Positions 28,296-38,189 of a stretch of DNA of 64,000 nucleotides are shown here, in pieces. The position numbers and the translations under genes are program-made. The notes under the pieces are model-generated. The model ran no database searches. It was not told where the DNA came from and was given only the letters and a program-made list of their open reading frames with translations. Source of the DNA: CAVVGZ01 sp963841845 (GTDB taxonomy: Bacteria; Chloroflexota; Anaerolineae; Anaerolineales; Anaerolineaceae). Where the stretch lies: contig CAWJEG010000013.1 in assembly GCA_963841845.1 (NCBI GenBank), positions 496,001 through 560,000 of the forward strand, read 5' to 3'. Within the stretch, counting starts at the first letter, position 1, and every line of letters begins with the position of its first letter.

Positions 28296-28324
28296 AGTAT
28301 ATCCTCACTAAGCCCATCCTTCAA
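28296..28324 (-). promoter_or_regulatory. Promoter of alr, predicting a leaderless mRNA
   Basis: Minus strand: TTGAAG (28319-28324), 17 nt, TATACT (28296-28301). The -10 ends 7 nt before the ATG at 28288. There is no suitable Shine-Dalgarno for that ATG, so the transcript would begin at or within a base or two of the start codon. Confidence 0.6.
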
Positions 28325-28396
28325 GGATTATTCCAAATTGTTTTTCCTTTCCTGGATTGGAATACATCCTAATTCCAAACAAAATTAAAGAGTGAG

Positions 28397-28402
28397 TATA
28401 AT
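28397..28402 (+). promoter_or_regulatory. TATAAT -10 element of the SLC13-type permease
   Basis: Consensus -10 ending 11 nt before the ATG at 28414. This predicts a leader of only about 5 nt, with no room for a Shine-Dalgarno. The -35 is poor (TTCCAA at 18 nt). Confidence 0.5.
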
Positions 28403-28413
28403 TCTACAAACCC

Positions 28414-30212
28414 ATGAATAATCCAGCGTTTCTGACACTTTTGATCACGATCATCGCTGCCATTCTGCTCATCAGCGATAAAATCCGCCCCGATCTTGTC
28501 GCATTGATGGTGATGGTTGCCCTTGGTCTCACCGGGCTTGTCTCCGCGGATCAAGCCTTTAGCGGTTTTAGTGGTTCACCGGTTATGACAATCCTTGGAA
28601 TTTCTATCATTTCCGCCAGCCTTTACCAGACTGGAACTGCAAATCAAATGGGAATGATTATCCAAAAGATTGGCAGAAAAAATGAACGGCGGATTTTGTT
28701 CTGGGTTATGATCTTCTCCGCTGCTTTGTCCCTTTTTATGAATAACATAGCAGCTGTAGGGGTTTTACTTCCTGCAGTTATGACTCTTTCTCGAAAAACT
28801 CATATTCGCACCTCTAAATTGATGATGCCACTCGCCTTTGGATCAATTTTGGGTGGTATGGCAACCCTCTTAACGACATCCAACATCATTATGAGCAGTT
28901 CATTAGCGAATGCCGGGTATAAACCATACGGTCTTCTAGATTTCCTGCCAATCGGTATTCCCATCATCTTGGCAGGAATAATTTATATGGTGACGGTTGG
29001 GAAGTCATATTTAGACTCACGACCATCCATTTCCAAGCAAGAGAATCAAATCAAGGATAGTCTTGAACTCTTTTCATTATATAAAATGGACACAAACCTT
29101 TTTGAGATTGAAATTTTGGAGAATAGTCCCTTAATAAAAAAATCAGTGGAAGATTGCAATTGGCGTCAGACTGTTGGAGTTGAATATTATCGCTTTAAAA
29201 AGGAATAAAGAGTTGATCTCAGAAGTTGGAGGAGACCTCATATTGCAGGCCGGAGACCGTTTATTCGTCCATGGTGAGTATGACGTGGAAACATTTGATT
29301 TCTATCACATATCGATTGTTCCACAGGAAACGGACCTTGGTTATACCGGAAGCCTCAATACAGGTATATCTGAAGTAGTAATTGGACCGCATTCTGGTTT
29401 CATTGGAAAAACACTGGGGGAGATAAAATTCCGGGATAAATATCAATTAAACGTGCTGGCAATCTGGAGAGGTAGTGACGCTATAAAATCAGATCTTCCT
29501 GATTTACCCCTTCAGGGAGGTGATGCGCTCCTGATCCAGGGGAGTGCAAAACAGATTCGCCTCATTAGAAACGTACCAGATTTGGTTTTGCTTGAAGAGG
29601 ATCCCGATGCAGTTCTCAACCCTCAAAAACAAAAAATCGCAATTGGGATCACCGTAATCACCCTTTTTATCGCCGCTTTTGGCTACTTGCCAATTGCCCT
29701 TGTAGTCATGACTGGAGCCATTCTTTTATTACTAACAGGATGCCTCTACCATGAACGACGTATTTGAGAAAATGGAATGGAAGGCAATTTTCCTTATTGC
29801 TGGAATGTGGCCTCTGAGCATTGCTATACGCACTTCGGGATTGTCCGATCTTATCGTTCAGCAATTATTTATTCTGTTTGATACATCTGCACCCCTAATT
29901 TTTGCCGGGGTGCTCATCATCCTTACCTTCATTTTGACACAAGCAATGAGCGGACAGGTATCCGCTCTTGTGCTGGCGCCAATTGCCCTTACGGCAGCTC
30001 AAACCATGGGAGTTGATCCTCGCAGTATGGGGATGGCAGTAGCTTTGGGCTGTAGCCTGGCATTTCCAACACCGTTTGGACACCCGGTAAATGTCATGGT
30101 TATGAGCCCGGGTGGTTATTCGGTGAGAGATTATTTATTATTGGGGATTCCCCTGACAATCATAATTTTTGTGGTCATTATTATCGGACTGAGATTATTT
30201 TGGGGTCTCTAA
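28414..30212 (+). CDS. SLC13/DASS-type permease with internal TrkA-C domains, two frameshifts
   Basis: Three consecutive frames (28414-29208, 29174-29767, 29751-30212) make one protein of about 595 residues. An N-terminal membrane half has repeated helices and a conserved GMATLLTTSNIIMSS loop. Two cytoplasmic RCK_C/TrkA-C domains are recognisable by NSPLIKKSVEDCNW and AGDRLFVHG. A C-terminal membrane half follows (WKAIFLIAGMWPLSIAI, FTPFGHPVNVMV-like). Joins TVGV|NIIALKRNKE near 29182 and TGCL|TMNDVFEKMEW near 29744-29748 each need one base removed. Such ArsB/NhaD-superfamily proteins move carboxylates, sulfate or other anions with Na+/H+; the substrate cannot be told. Confidence 0.82.
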
Positions 30213-31363
30213 TCTTGAATAACCATACTGCAGATCAAAATTCTTTTACTTACGAATTAATCCACCAGGACCATCAAGCCAGGGCCGGGATTATTCATAC
30301 TCCCCATGGAACGTTCGAAACGCCAATATTTGCACCTGTCGGGACCCAGGCCAGCGTTAAATCATTAACACCTCACCAGGTAAGTGAATTAGGAGCCAAA
30401 ATGATTTTGGCCAATACCTATCACTTGTTTTTACGGCCTGGTGCAGATGTGATAGCTGATATGGGGGGATTACATCAATTTGCTTCCTGGCCTTCATCAA
30501 TTCTCACAGATTCGGGGGGATTCCAGGTTTACTCTCTGGCAAAAATCAGAAAAGTGGATCAGGATGGCGTCACCTTCAGGAGCCATATAGATGGATCATT
30601 AAAACGCTTAACTCCGGAATCTTCCATCCAGATACAAGAAAAGCTGGGTGCAGACATAATCATGGCATTTGATGAGTGCGCTGATCCTTATCAACGCAGC
30701 TATATTGAGACCGCCATGGATAGGACCCACTCCTGGGCTGAAAGATGCTTAAATGTAAAGAGCAGAAATGACCAGGCAATTTTTGGAATTACACAGGGTG
30801 GTATTTTTCCTGATTTAAGAATCCAATCAACCCAATTTATTTCTTCACTGCCTTTCGATGGAATAGCTATTGGCGGTTTATCCGTCGGTGAAACCAAGCA
30901 GGAAATGCTGGAAATGTTAGATATTTCCATGCCAATCCTGCCGGTGCATAAACCCCGTTACTTGATGGGTGTAGGCACTCAAAGGGATATAATCGAAGGA
31001 ATACTGCGCGGGATTGATATTTTTGATTGTGTTTTGCCCACCAGGTTAGCCCGCCATCATTCAGCAATGACCCTTACCGGAAGAATCAACATGATGAATG
31101 CTGTCCATACCAGGGATTCTTCCCCAATTGACATAGAATGCGGTTGTTATACATGTACAAATTTCAGCCGCTCCTACATCCGGCATTTAATTACAGCCCG
31201 GGAATTACTGGCTGGTACACTATTATCGATTCACAATTTATACACCCTCCAAAAAATTACAAGGCTTTGCCGTCTGGCAATTATCGAAAACAATTTTTCT
31301 GATTTCGCAAAATCATTTACTGAAAATAATTTGGGGAAATCAAACCCATTGAATAAATTTTAG
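30200..31363 (+). CDS. tgt: tRNA-guanine(34) transglycosylase
   Basis: 387 residues from a TTG at 30200; another TTG at 30215 with GGGG upstream is equally possible. Exchanges G34 for preQ1 in tRNAs with GUN anticodons. Landmarks: FAPVGTQASVKSLTP, DSGGFQVYSL with a catalytic Asp, IMAFDECADPYQ, GIFDCVLPTR-type segment (IDIFDCVLPTRLARH) and the zinc site ECGCYTCTNFSRSYIRH (three Cys and a His). Overlaps or abuts the permease gene and precedes uppP by 12 bp. No other queuosine genes are in the window. Confidence 0.94.
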   Translation: MGSLILNNHTADQNSFTYELIHQDHQARAGIIHTPHGTFETPIFAPVGTQASVKSLTPHQVSELGAKMILANTYHLFLRPGADVIADMGGLHQFASWPSSILTDSGGFQVYSLAKIRKVDQDGVTFRSHIDGSLKRLTPESSIQIQEKLGADIIMAFDECADPYQRSYIETAMDRTHSWAERCLNVKSRNDQAIFGITQGGIFPDLRIQSTQFISSLPFDGIAIGGLSVGETKQEMLEMLDISMPILPVHKPRYLMGVGTQRDIIEGILRGIDIFDCVLPTRLARHHSAMTLTGRINMMNAVHTRDSSPIDIECGCYTCTNFSRSYIRHLITARELLAGTLLSIHNLYTLQKITRLCRLAIIENNFSDFAKSFTENNLGKSNPLNKF

Positions 31364-31375
31364 AAAGGCGATTTT

Positions 31376-32197
31376 ATGACCATATTCCAGTCAATTATTC
31401 TGGGAATTATCCAGGGAATTACAGAATTTTTACCAATTTCCAGTTCTGCTCACCTCGTTTTGGCTCCATATTTATTAGGTTGGTCTATTCCGGAAGAGCA
31501 AATATTTCCATTCGATGTATTGGTTCAAATGGGCACATTGGTATCCGTCATCATTTATTTCTGGCATGATCTAATAGAGATCGTGGTTGAGTTTCTCGCA
31601 CAATTGAAATCAGGAAAAATTGGGGAAACCGAAAATCAGCGTCTGGGATGGTGGATCATCATCGCAACAATTCCCGCTGGGATTTTTGGCATCATTTTTA
31701 GTGATTTAATCGAGGATGCGTTTCACAGCCCGGTTATCACCGCGTTATTTTTATTAGTGACAGCCGCCTTACTGATAACCTCCGAAAAAATAGGAAATAA
31801 AAACCGCGACCTGGAATCCTTTAACTGGAAAGACGCTTTATGGGTAGGCTGTGCTCAAGCACTGGCTGTTTTCCCGGGCATTTCCCGTTCTGGGTCCACT
31901 ATCTCAGCCGGAATATATCGTAATATCAATCGTCCTGACTCAGCCAGGTTTGCCTTTTTAATCTCTATCCCAATATTTATTGCTGCCGGTATTTTTGGAC
32001 TGTTTGACCTGTTCGAAATTCCAGACTTGAAAGATTTCTTACCGGTACTACTTGTTGGTTTTATCACTTCAGGGATAGTCGGATATTTGGTTATACGCTG
32101 GCTTTTGAGGTATTTATCTCATCGTTCATTAATTCCATTTGGGATCTACTGTATCATCCTTAGTGTTACAGTGATCATCTTCAGCTATGCTTCGTAA
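31376..32197 (+). CDS. uppP: Undecaprenyl-diphosphatase
   Basis: 273 residues, polytopic membrane protein of the BacA family. The two catalytic re-entrant motifs are intact: QGITEFLPISSSAHL near the N terminus and FPGISRSGSTISAG near residue 165. Regenerates undecaprenyl phosphate, the lipid carrier for peptidoglycan and envelope polysaccharides, and confers bacitracin tolerance. Site AAAGGCG precedes the ATG. It overlaps the following lipoprotein gene by 11 bp, suggesting coupled expression. Confidence 0.96.
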   Translation: MTIFQSIILGIIQGITEFLPISSSAHLVLAPYLLGWSIPEEQIFPFDVLVQMGTLVSVIIYFWHDLIEIVVEFLAQLKSGKIGETENQRLGWWIIIATIPAGIFGIIFSDLIEDAFHSPVITALFLLVTAALLITSEKIGNKNRDLESFNWKDALWVGCAQALAVFPGISRSGSTISAGIYRNINRPDSARFAFLISIPIFIAAGIFGLFDLFEIPDLKDFLPVLLVGFITSGIVGYLVIRWLLRYLSHRSLIPFGIYCIILSVTVIIFSYAS

Positions 32198-32906
32198 TCT
32201 ATCCATTTTGTTGTTGGGACTTGTTTTACTTACCGCATGCACCCATCCGGTTTCCCCTCCAATACCGATCTCTGAGATATGGCAGGTCCAATTTTCCCCG
32301 GCAACCGCTCACTTTGCTCCATTTTTGAATCGCTGTACAAACATCTTGGATTCTGTTGCTTTGCTTTCATTTGAAACCCCTGCCCCTGATCTGTCCTTGC
32401 AGGATGCTGATTTTGTGCTTCGCTGGGGTCCGCCACCCCTCGAAAACAGTGCTGCCTCAGTAATAAAAGAAGACAGGCTTGTAATAATTGTTCACCCCGA
32501 TAACCCTATTCAAGCACTTGATCTTACCCAGTTGATAAATCTATACACAAAAAATTCAGGGGGGGTGAGTGCAAATGATTCTGCAGGGGATTTTCAGCCA
32601 TGGGCATATCCCGATGGCAGTGATATTGGCACCGCATTTCTCAGTTATTTATCCATCCCGCGCCTGATGAATCCTTCCATTACGATTGCCCCCGATCCTG
32701 CTGCTCTGGCACAAATTATCTCTCAACAAATCCGAGCCATTGGTCCAATTCCTCAGAGTCTGGTAACTGACGCAGTCCGCATAATTCCAATTCGAGGGTT
32801 AATGGATGATGTTGATCGATTTCCTGTCCTTCTAATGACAAATCCACCAATGTCTGACACTCAGATGAAGTGGATTAAGTGTTTACAGGAAGGTCTAAAC
32901 TTCTAA
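32187..32906 (+). CDS. PstS-like periplasmic binding lipoprotein
   Basis: 239 residues. Lipoprotein signal with lipobox LLTAC near residue 18, then a compact type 2 periplasmic-binding fold. IIVHPDNPIQALDLTQLINLYT is the segment that in PstS-like proteins reads VNPxNPVxxLTxxQLxxIYxG, and later YPDGSDIGTAFLSYL is the oxyanion-binding turn. No ABC permease genes are nearby, so it may be a sensor or an orphan receptor. Overlaps uppP by 11 bp. Confidence 0.65.
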   Translation: MLRNLSILLLGLVLLTACTHPVSPPIPISEIWQVQFSPATAHFAPFLNRCTNILDSVALLSFETPAPDLSLQDADFVLRWGPPPLENSAASVIKEDRLVIIVHPDNPIQALDLTQLINLYTKNSGGVSANDSAGDFQPWAYPDGSDIGTAFLSYLSIPRLMNPSITIAPDPAALAQIISQQIRAIGPIPQSLVTDAVRIIPIRGLMDDVDRFPVLLMTNPPMSDTQMKWIKCLQEGLNF

Positions 32907-33004
32907 AACAGCCAGGAAAATGAAAATCAGCCAAGTTCAGCGATGAACGGAAATGGTAAAATCAAAGATGGTTTGGAAAATCGGATTCCGAGGTAGAAAG
33001 TAAA

Positions 33005-33238
33005 ATGCAGATCAGGGTTGTTCTGTATTCTTTATTAAGGTATAAACTGGCAAAGGATACCAAAGGAAAATTGTCGCTGGATATGCCAGAAAACAGCTCC
33101 ATACAGGATGTTTTGGACCGGTTGATGATCGATCCTCCTATCAATGTATCAATGAACAACCAGATAATTGGAAATTTTGACGATCTTCTTGCAGAAAATA
33201 GTGAGATTCACCTTTTCCGTCCAACCGGAGGCGGTTAA
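33005..33238 (+). CDS. MoaD/ThiS-family ubiquitin-like sulfur carrier
   Basis: 77 residues with the beta-grasp pattern and a C-terminal Gly-Gly-Gly tail (LFRPTGGG), so the C-terminal carboxylate could be adenylated and thiocarboxylated. Start ATG 33005 with GAGGT upstream. MoaD supplies sulfur to molybdopterin, ThiS to thiazole. The window needs molybdopterin for formate dehydrogenase, so a MoaD role is attractive, but no MoaE, MoeB or ThiF gene is adjacent. Other roles (tungsten cofactor, tRNA thiolation) are possible. Confidence 0.75.
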   Translation: MQIRVVLYSLLRYKLAKDTKGKLSLDMPENSSIQDVLDRLMIDPPINVSMNNQIIGNFDDLLAENSEIHLFRPTGGG

Positions 33239-33271
33239 TCATACCCATATTATTATAAAAAGGAATAGAAA

Positions 33272-34147
33272 ATGAAGCTTGTTACTTATCAGAAAGATGA
33301 ATCTAATCGCATTGGCTGTCTTGTGGATATCGATTCAAGGACATTTATCCTCGATATAAACCATCAAAATCCGGACCTTCCAACAGATATGAAAGTCTTT
33401 CTGCAATCAGGGGAAACTGGAATCGCTCTGGCAAGGATGGCAGTAGAGAACTTTGAACCAGCTTCATTAATTCCATTAGAGGAAGTCACCTTGTGTGCTC
33501 CAATCGTTAATCCCGGAAAAATTCTTTGCCTTGGTTTGAATTACAGGGATCACGCAGCAGAAACGAATAAACCGCTGCCCGACTACCCAACCATCTTTCC
33601 AAAATATTCAAACTGTGTCATCGGTCCAATGGAGCCAATCCGCATCCCAAAGGTTAGCCAGGCAATCGATTATGAGGTGGAACTGGCTGTGGTTATTGGA
33701 AAAAAAACAAAGCATGTGACCGAATCACAAGCCATGGATTGTATAGCAGGTTTCACGGCGTTGAATGATGTTAGCGCTCGAGACTACCAAAGCCGGACTA
33801 CTCAATGGACAAGCGGAAAAGTATTTGATACTTTTGCGCCAATGGGACCAGCCATCGTGACCACCGACGAAATTACGAATCCCGGAAATCTGGATATAAC
33901 ATTATCACTCAATGGTCAGATTATGCAGAAATCAAACACAAAAAATTTGATCTTCTCAATTCCTTTTCTCATTTCCTATCTTAGCCAGATTCTCACTCTG
34001 GAGCCCGGTGATATCATTTCAACCGGCACGCCTGCAGGTGTTGGTCATGTCCGTAAACCACCGGTTTTTCTAAAAGCTGGCGATCTGGTTAAAATCTCAA
34101 TTGAGGATATTGGGGATTTAATCAATCCGGTCTTGAACGAAGCCTAA
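33272..34147 (+). CDS. Fumarylacetoacetate hydrolase (FAH) family protein
   Basis: 291 residues. The C-terminal FAH domain (about 75-290) is clear: KILCLGLNYRDHAAE, metal-binding DYEVELAVVIGK (Glu residues) and ALNDVSARDYQ (Asp), then STGTPAGVGH. The N-terminal ~70 residues are the small domain found in 2-hydroxyhepta-2,4-diene-1,7-dioate isomerases, acylpyruvases and oxaloacetate decarboxylases. The exact reaction cannot be assigned. Ends overlapping the convergent fur gene by 4 bp. Confidence 0.9.
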   Translation: MKLVTYQKDESNRIGCLVDIDSRTFILDINHQNPDLPTDMKVFLQSGETGIALARMAVENFEPASLIPLEEVTLCAPIVNPGKILCLGLNYRDHAAETNKPLPDYPTIFPKYSNCVIGPMEPIRIPKVSQAIDYEVELAVVIGKKTKHVTESQAMDCIAGFTALNDVSARDYQSRTTQWTSGKVFDTFAPMGPAIVTTDEITNPGNLDITLSLNGQIMQKSNTKNLIFSIPFLISYLSQILTLEPGDIISTGTPAGVGHVRKPPVFLKAGDLVKISIEDIGDLINPVLNEA

Positions 34148-34590
34148 TTACTGATAGGTTCAAATTTCGTTCTGCATTTCTCACAGATTCCAGGAATTGT
34201 CATATTGTCCAGGAGGATTTCAAAATGGAAGTCAGCCTGTACCTGTTGGATTGCCTCGGCATATGGTTCCAATTCCACTCCGATGATATCTCCGCATGAT
34301 TTGCAGGTCAGGTGGACATGTGGTTTATGAACACCGACATATTCATAAAAAATCTGCCGTTCACCCTTATCCATAGCCATGACCAGCCCGAATTCCTGCA
34401 GTAAATCCAAAGTACGGTATACAGTAGATATATCGAGGGAGCTGCTTCTCTCCTGAACCTTCTGGAAGATCTCATCAACGGTTGCTGGCCTATCCATGTG
34501 GTGCATAACCGCTAACACAATTTCGCGTTGCGGGGTTAATCTGTACCCCCTTGCCCGAAGTTCTTTTAGAAAAATCTCTTCACAGGACAA
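34144..34590 (-). CDS. Fur-family metal-responsive repressor
   Basis: 148 residues, starting with TTG and GGGAG upstream. An N-terminal winged helix (RLTPQREIVLAVM, DISTVYRTLDLLQEFGLV) is followed by the metal/dimerisation domain with HKPHVHLTC and the structural zinc site CKSCG...CEKCR. All family features are present, but whether it senses iron, zinc, manganese or peroxide cannot be read from sequence. A possible operator is at 611-625. Its 3' end overlaps that of the FAH gene by 4 bp. Confidence 0.92.
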   Translation of the reverse strand: MSCEEIFLKELRARGYRLTPQREIVLAVMHHMDRPATVDEIFQKVQERSSSLDISTVYRTLDLLQEFGLVMAMDKGERQIFYEYVGVHKPHVHLTCKSCGDIIGVELEPYAEAIQQVQADFHFEILLDNMTIPGICEKCRTKFEPISN

Positions 34591-34679
34591 AATGAACTAC
34601 TCCCAATCACAATCCGTTTAAATAACCGTCATATCTCAGTACTCAATTTTTATTAGGATTATATTTTTAAGAATTATCT

Positions 34680-35459
34680 TCAATCATCCAGCATAACATC
34701 AATACCGATCGGGCAGTGATCAGAACCCATCATTTCATTTAGAATAAATGCATCTACCAGGAGGTCTTTAAATTCCTCATTGATATAAAAATAATCGATC
34801 CGCCAGCCAACATTCCTCTCTCTTGCCCGGGTTACTTGATCCCACCAGGTGTATATTTGCTCATCCGGGTATAAATAACGGAATGTATCAATATATCCGT
34901 GGTTTACAAATTTATCCATCCAGGACCTCTCTATTGGAAGAAATCCGGAGACTTTAGAATTCTCTTTCGGCCGGGCGATATCCATTTCCTGGTGTGCCGT
35001 ATTGACATCCCCGCAAATAATGATGGGTTTTCCTTCTTTTTTGAGTATTTCAACATAATCCAGGAACGCATCATAAAAATCCATTTTGTATTGGAGACGT
35101 TCTGCTGATGCTTTCCCATTTGGATAATAGATATTCAGCAGGTGGAATGTGCCGTAATCAGCCATGATGATTCGTCCCTCGCTATCAAAAATGTCAATCC
35201 CGAATCCCATCTGGATGGAATTTGGCGCAGTTTTGGAATAAATCGCTACCCCGCTGTACCCCTTCTTTTCGGCATGAGAAAAATAGGAATTATAGCCATT
35301 TATGGTTGATATTTCCTCTGTCAGGGTTTCCTCATTAATTTTTGTTTCCTGTAAACAATAAATATCCGCGTTGAGATCAAAAAGCTCCTTTAAGGAACCC
35401 TTTCTCTGCACTGCACGGATGCCATTTACATTCCAGGAAATTATTCTTTGTGGTTTCAT
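34680..35459 (-). CDS. xth: Exodeoxyribonuclease III / AP endonuclease
   Basis: 259 residues, endonuclease/exonuclease/phosphatase fold: SWNVNGIRA (Asn metal ligand), YCLQETKI (Glu), GDVNTAH (catalytic Asp-x-Asn) and the terminal SDHCPIGI (Asp/His). Cleaves 5' to abasic sites in base-excision repair. Strong GGAGAGG ribosome-binding site. Followed by nothing in frame until the divergent-end fur gene 89 bp away. Confidence 0.95.
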   Translation of the reverse strand: MKPQRIISWNVNGIRAVQRKGSLKELFDLNADIYCLQETKINEETLTEEISTINGYNSYFSHAEKKGYSGVAIYSKTAPNSIQMGFGIDIFDSEGRIIMADYGTFHLLNIYYPNGKASAERLQYKMDFYDAFLDYVEILKKEGKPIIICGDVNTAHQEMDIARPKENSKVSGFLPIERSWMDKFVNHGYIDTFRYLYPDEQIYTWWDQVTRARERNVGWRIDYFYINEEFKDLLVDAFILNEMMGSDHCPIGIDVMLDD

Positions 35460-35486
35460 AATCCTCTCCTCTTTGTGGCCCAGTAA

Positions 35487-36353
35487 TTAAGGATAATTAA
35501 TATCCATTTTCGCCAGTGGTTGGATATTTTTTGGAGGATTATGGTTTCGGTCGAAATCCTCTGCAGAATCCATCATTGACCAGGAAGCCACGAAACCTAG
35601 ACAATGAACAGCATGAAGGATATTTGCCAATGCAATCCCTCCGTCGAAAAAGCAGTACTCCTCATGCAAACCCAAACCATATTTTAAATTGTTTCGGGTG
35701 ATATAGACATACAGGGATTTTCCATCGAATAAAAATCGCCAGGGCTGTGCATTTACTGCAGAAGGTGAGCATCGGCCAGCTTCAATAATCGGTAACAGCC
35801 ATTTTGGTGGTATGCCTGGTTGGTTAAAATCATCGGTAAAGAAAATTGAATCCACTGATTTTCTGTTTTTTCCCCCGGCTGTTTTCCGGATGAAGTGGTT
35901 GGTGGTCTCTCCGGAGCCGGAATGCGGTGGATTACCGAACACAATAAGTGAGCCTATCCGGGTTTCCTCAGGCAGGTGAAATTGTTGCAATAATTTTTTT
36001 TCACGTCCAAGTGCACCTACATAACAACTGGCAATCCTGTTTTCATGCAGCCATAATACGACCTGTTCAAGGCGGAAACCAAGATCTGTAAGTTGATGTT
36101 TGGCTCCGATGATTGTAGGAAGGATAAAATGGGGGGGATTAAGAATGAGGCCATATCCGCCCATGATTCCCATCGGGGAGAAATTACCATTAAAGTTATG
36201 CACCTGGAAATCAAATTGATTTTCAGGAACGAGGACATTCAATGCTTCCTGAATTGATTCAAGTTTATTAATCTCTTCTAAACTCAATGGATTTTTATCA
36301 TATCGCCGGGTTGATAAACGATTTATGATCGACGAATATTGAATATCTAACAT
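35487..36353 (-). CDS. TM1586-type nitroreductase family protein
   Basis: 288 residues with two pseudo-repeated nitroreductase halves. The N-terminal STRRYDKNPLSLEEI is the FMN phosphate-binding segment. The second half, at about residue 200, carries EAGRCSPSAVNAQPWRF. This matches the longer putative TM nitroreductase family, which binds FMN; substrate unknown. It follows the methyltransferase gene by 9 bp and is probably co-transcribed with it. A TATAAA directly before the ATG may be coincidental. Confidence 0.82.
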   Translation of the reverse strand: MLDIQYSSIINRLSTRRYDKNPLSLEEINKLESIQEALNVLVPENQFDFQVHNFNGNFSPMGIMGGYGLILNPPHFILPTIIGAKHQLTDLGFRLEQVVLWLHENRIASCYVGALGREKKLLQQFHLPEETRIGSLIVFGNPPHSGSGETTNHFIRKTAGGKNRKSVDSIFFTDDFNQPGIPPKWLLPIIEAGRCSPSAVNAQPWRFLFDGKSLYVYITRNNLKYGLGLHEEYCFFDGGIALANILHAVHCLGFVASWSMMDSAEDFDRNHNPPKNIQPLAKMDINYP

Positions 36354-36362
36354 AATTTATAC

Positions 36363-37109
36363 TCATGACCCATTTCCTGTTGAATTTGCCTCAAAGAGCA
36401 TTACAGGCAGCTGTATTTTATCGTCTTTTGGTTGAATGATGGAAAAACTGAAACCTGCTTCCCTGGCTAATCCGGAAAACATTTCTTTTTCCTGATGATC
36501 AGGTTTTCCAAACAAGGTTCGGAATAACTTGTCGATTAGTCCGTCATCCCTTTGGAAAATCGCTCCGCATACAATCAACCTGCCAGGTGTTTGCCTGCTA
36601 CTACCATTTCCATGGTCTAAGATCCGTCTAAATTCTAGGAATGTATCCAGATCACATATGTATTCTGCTGGAAATGTCGAAACAATGCAATCAAATGAGT
36701 TACCATGAAATGGCAGGCTTTGCGATTTACCTAGAACTGTTATACTGGCTAGATCAAGTTTTTCAAATTTCCTTTTTGTAATCCTGTGCATAGGCATGGA
36801 ACTGTCCACCCCAACAACAAAATAAGGTTTCCCGCTCAGTTTCAGGAGAATCTCCCCTGTGCCAAATCCAATTTCCAGAATGCGTGACCCCTGTACATAA
36901 TCCATAACCTGGCTTCGGTAACCATCCCATTGACCAAAGCTGACCAGCCAGCTAACCCAATCGTATGCCCAGGCAAATTCCTCGTACAACCGGTTGGCTG
37001 CCCAGTAATATAACCTTGCGAATAATGTTGGTTTCCTCATGGTATTTTCTAACTTGGTACCCCGGGTCCTTCGGATGGCTCTCATTAAAAAATCCAAATC
37101 TGATTCCAT
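36363..37109 (-). CDS. Class I SAM-dependent methyltransferase
   Basis: 248 residues. SAM-binding motif I is ILEIGFGTGEIL near residue 80, with VVGVDSSMPMHRI as motif II and FDCIVSTFPAEYI as the post-motif. Resembles UbiE-like small-molecule methyltransferases. No substrate information. Located between the AmmeMemoRadiSam enzyme gene (67 bp upstream) and the nitroreductase gene (9 bp downstream) on the same strand, so the three may form an operon. Confidence 0.85.
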   Translation of the reverse strand: MESDLDFLMRAIRRTRGTKLENTMRKPTLFARLYYWAANRLYEEFAWAYDWVSWLVSFGQWDGYRSQVMDYVQGSRILEIGFGTGEILLKLSGKPYFVVGVDSSMPMHRITKRKFEKLDLASITVLGKSQSLPFHGNSFDCIVSTFPAEYICDLDTFLEFRRILDHGNGSSRQTPGRLIVCGAIFQRDDGLIDKLFRTLFGKPDHQEKEMFSGLAREAGFSFSIIQPKDDKIQLPVMLFEANSTGNGS

Positions 37110-37176
37110 CGTCTAAATGGCTATGCGCAAATCTTGAAAATAATTGATTGTTTGAATCCGTCCGAAAAATTCAGAG

Positions 37177-38189
37177 TTACCCTAATCCAACACCGGAAAT
37201 TGGATTTTCACAAAATCGACACTTCCCATTTTGGACATGGTTTTCAACAATCCAATATCCCTGCCTTCGGATGACCGGCTTTTTGCATGCAGGGCAAAAA
37301 GTATTCGTCTCTTCTCCAACATTACCCATATATACATAATCCATCCCCTGGGCAAGGGCGGTCTCCCTGACAGAATGCATGAATTGGACATCTGTAGGAG
37401 GAATATGGTCCATCTGGTAGTTCGGGAAAAACCGGCTGATATGCCAGGGGGTATCCCTACCAAGTTCATCCAGGATAAAGCTAACTATATCCTTCATTTC
37501 ATCCATATTGTCATTGACACCTGGAACCACCAGGGTGGTAACTTCGACCCATTTACCCATTTTTTTCAAACAAACCAGGTTGTCCAAAACTGGCTGAAGT
37601 TTTGCCCCAATATAACGGCGGTAAACCTCCTCACGGAAAGATTTTAAATCCACATTGATAGCATCCAGGTAAGGATGAAAAAACTCCAGCATTTCAGACG
37701 TCATGTACCCGTTTGAAACAAACACATTCTTCAGCCCTTCTTCTTGAGCAATTCGGGCAATATCATATGCATATTCAAAAAAGATAGTGGGTTCCGTGTA
37801 TGTATAGGAGATGCTCTGGCTGCGACTCTGGATGGCATTTCTAACCACTTCATCCGGTGATGTAATCCTGGAGCTATATGGTTTCGTCATGCGTGGCATT
37901 TGTGAAATATCAAAATTCTGGCACCACTGGCATTGAAAATTGCATCCCGGTGTAGCTACCGAGTACGATTTGGAGCCAGGATAAAAATGGTAAAGCGGTT
38001 TTTTTTCTATCGGATCGACGTGGGCAGCGATCAACTTTCCGTAAACAATGCTGAATAATTTTCCATCCCGGTTTTCACGGACACGGCAGATACCTTTTTT
38101 CCCCGGTGAGTATGACACACCGGTGGGCACACAGGTTACAGTGCACTGCGTCCACTTTCGATGTGTTCATAAAATAAAGCTTCTCGCAT
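37177..38189 (-). CDS. amrS: AmmeMemoRadiSam-system radical SAM enzyme, two N-terminal frameshifts
   Basis: Radical SAM protein of about 335 residues. The 4Fe-4S motif is GCNFQCQWCQNFDIS (CxxxCxxC), and TYTEPTIFFEYAYDIA and VPGVNDN follow. A C-terminal Cys cluster (CPACKKP...CRFCENP) is also present. The true start is the ATG at 38187-38189 with GAGGG upstream, reading MREALFYEHIESGR. One extra base at about 38147 then shifts the frame to VHCNLCAHRCVI, and another at about 38110 shifts it to SPGKKGICRVRENRDG. Both shifts are +1 and both conserved Cys motifs are otherwise perfect. Without repair the longest frame starts at a GTG (38130). Memo and AMMECR1 partners are not in the window. Confidence 0.88.
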
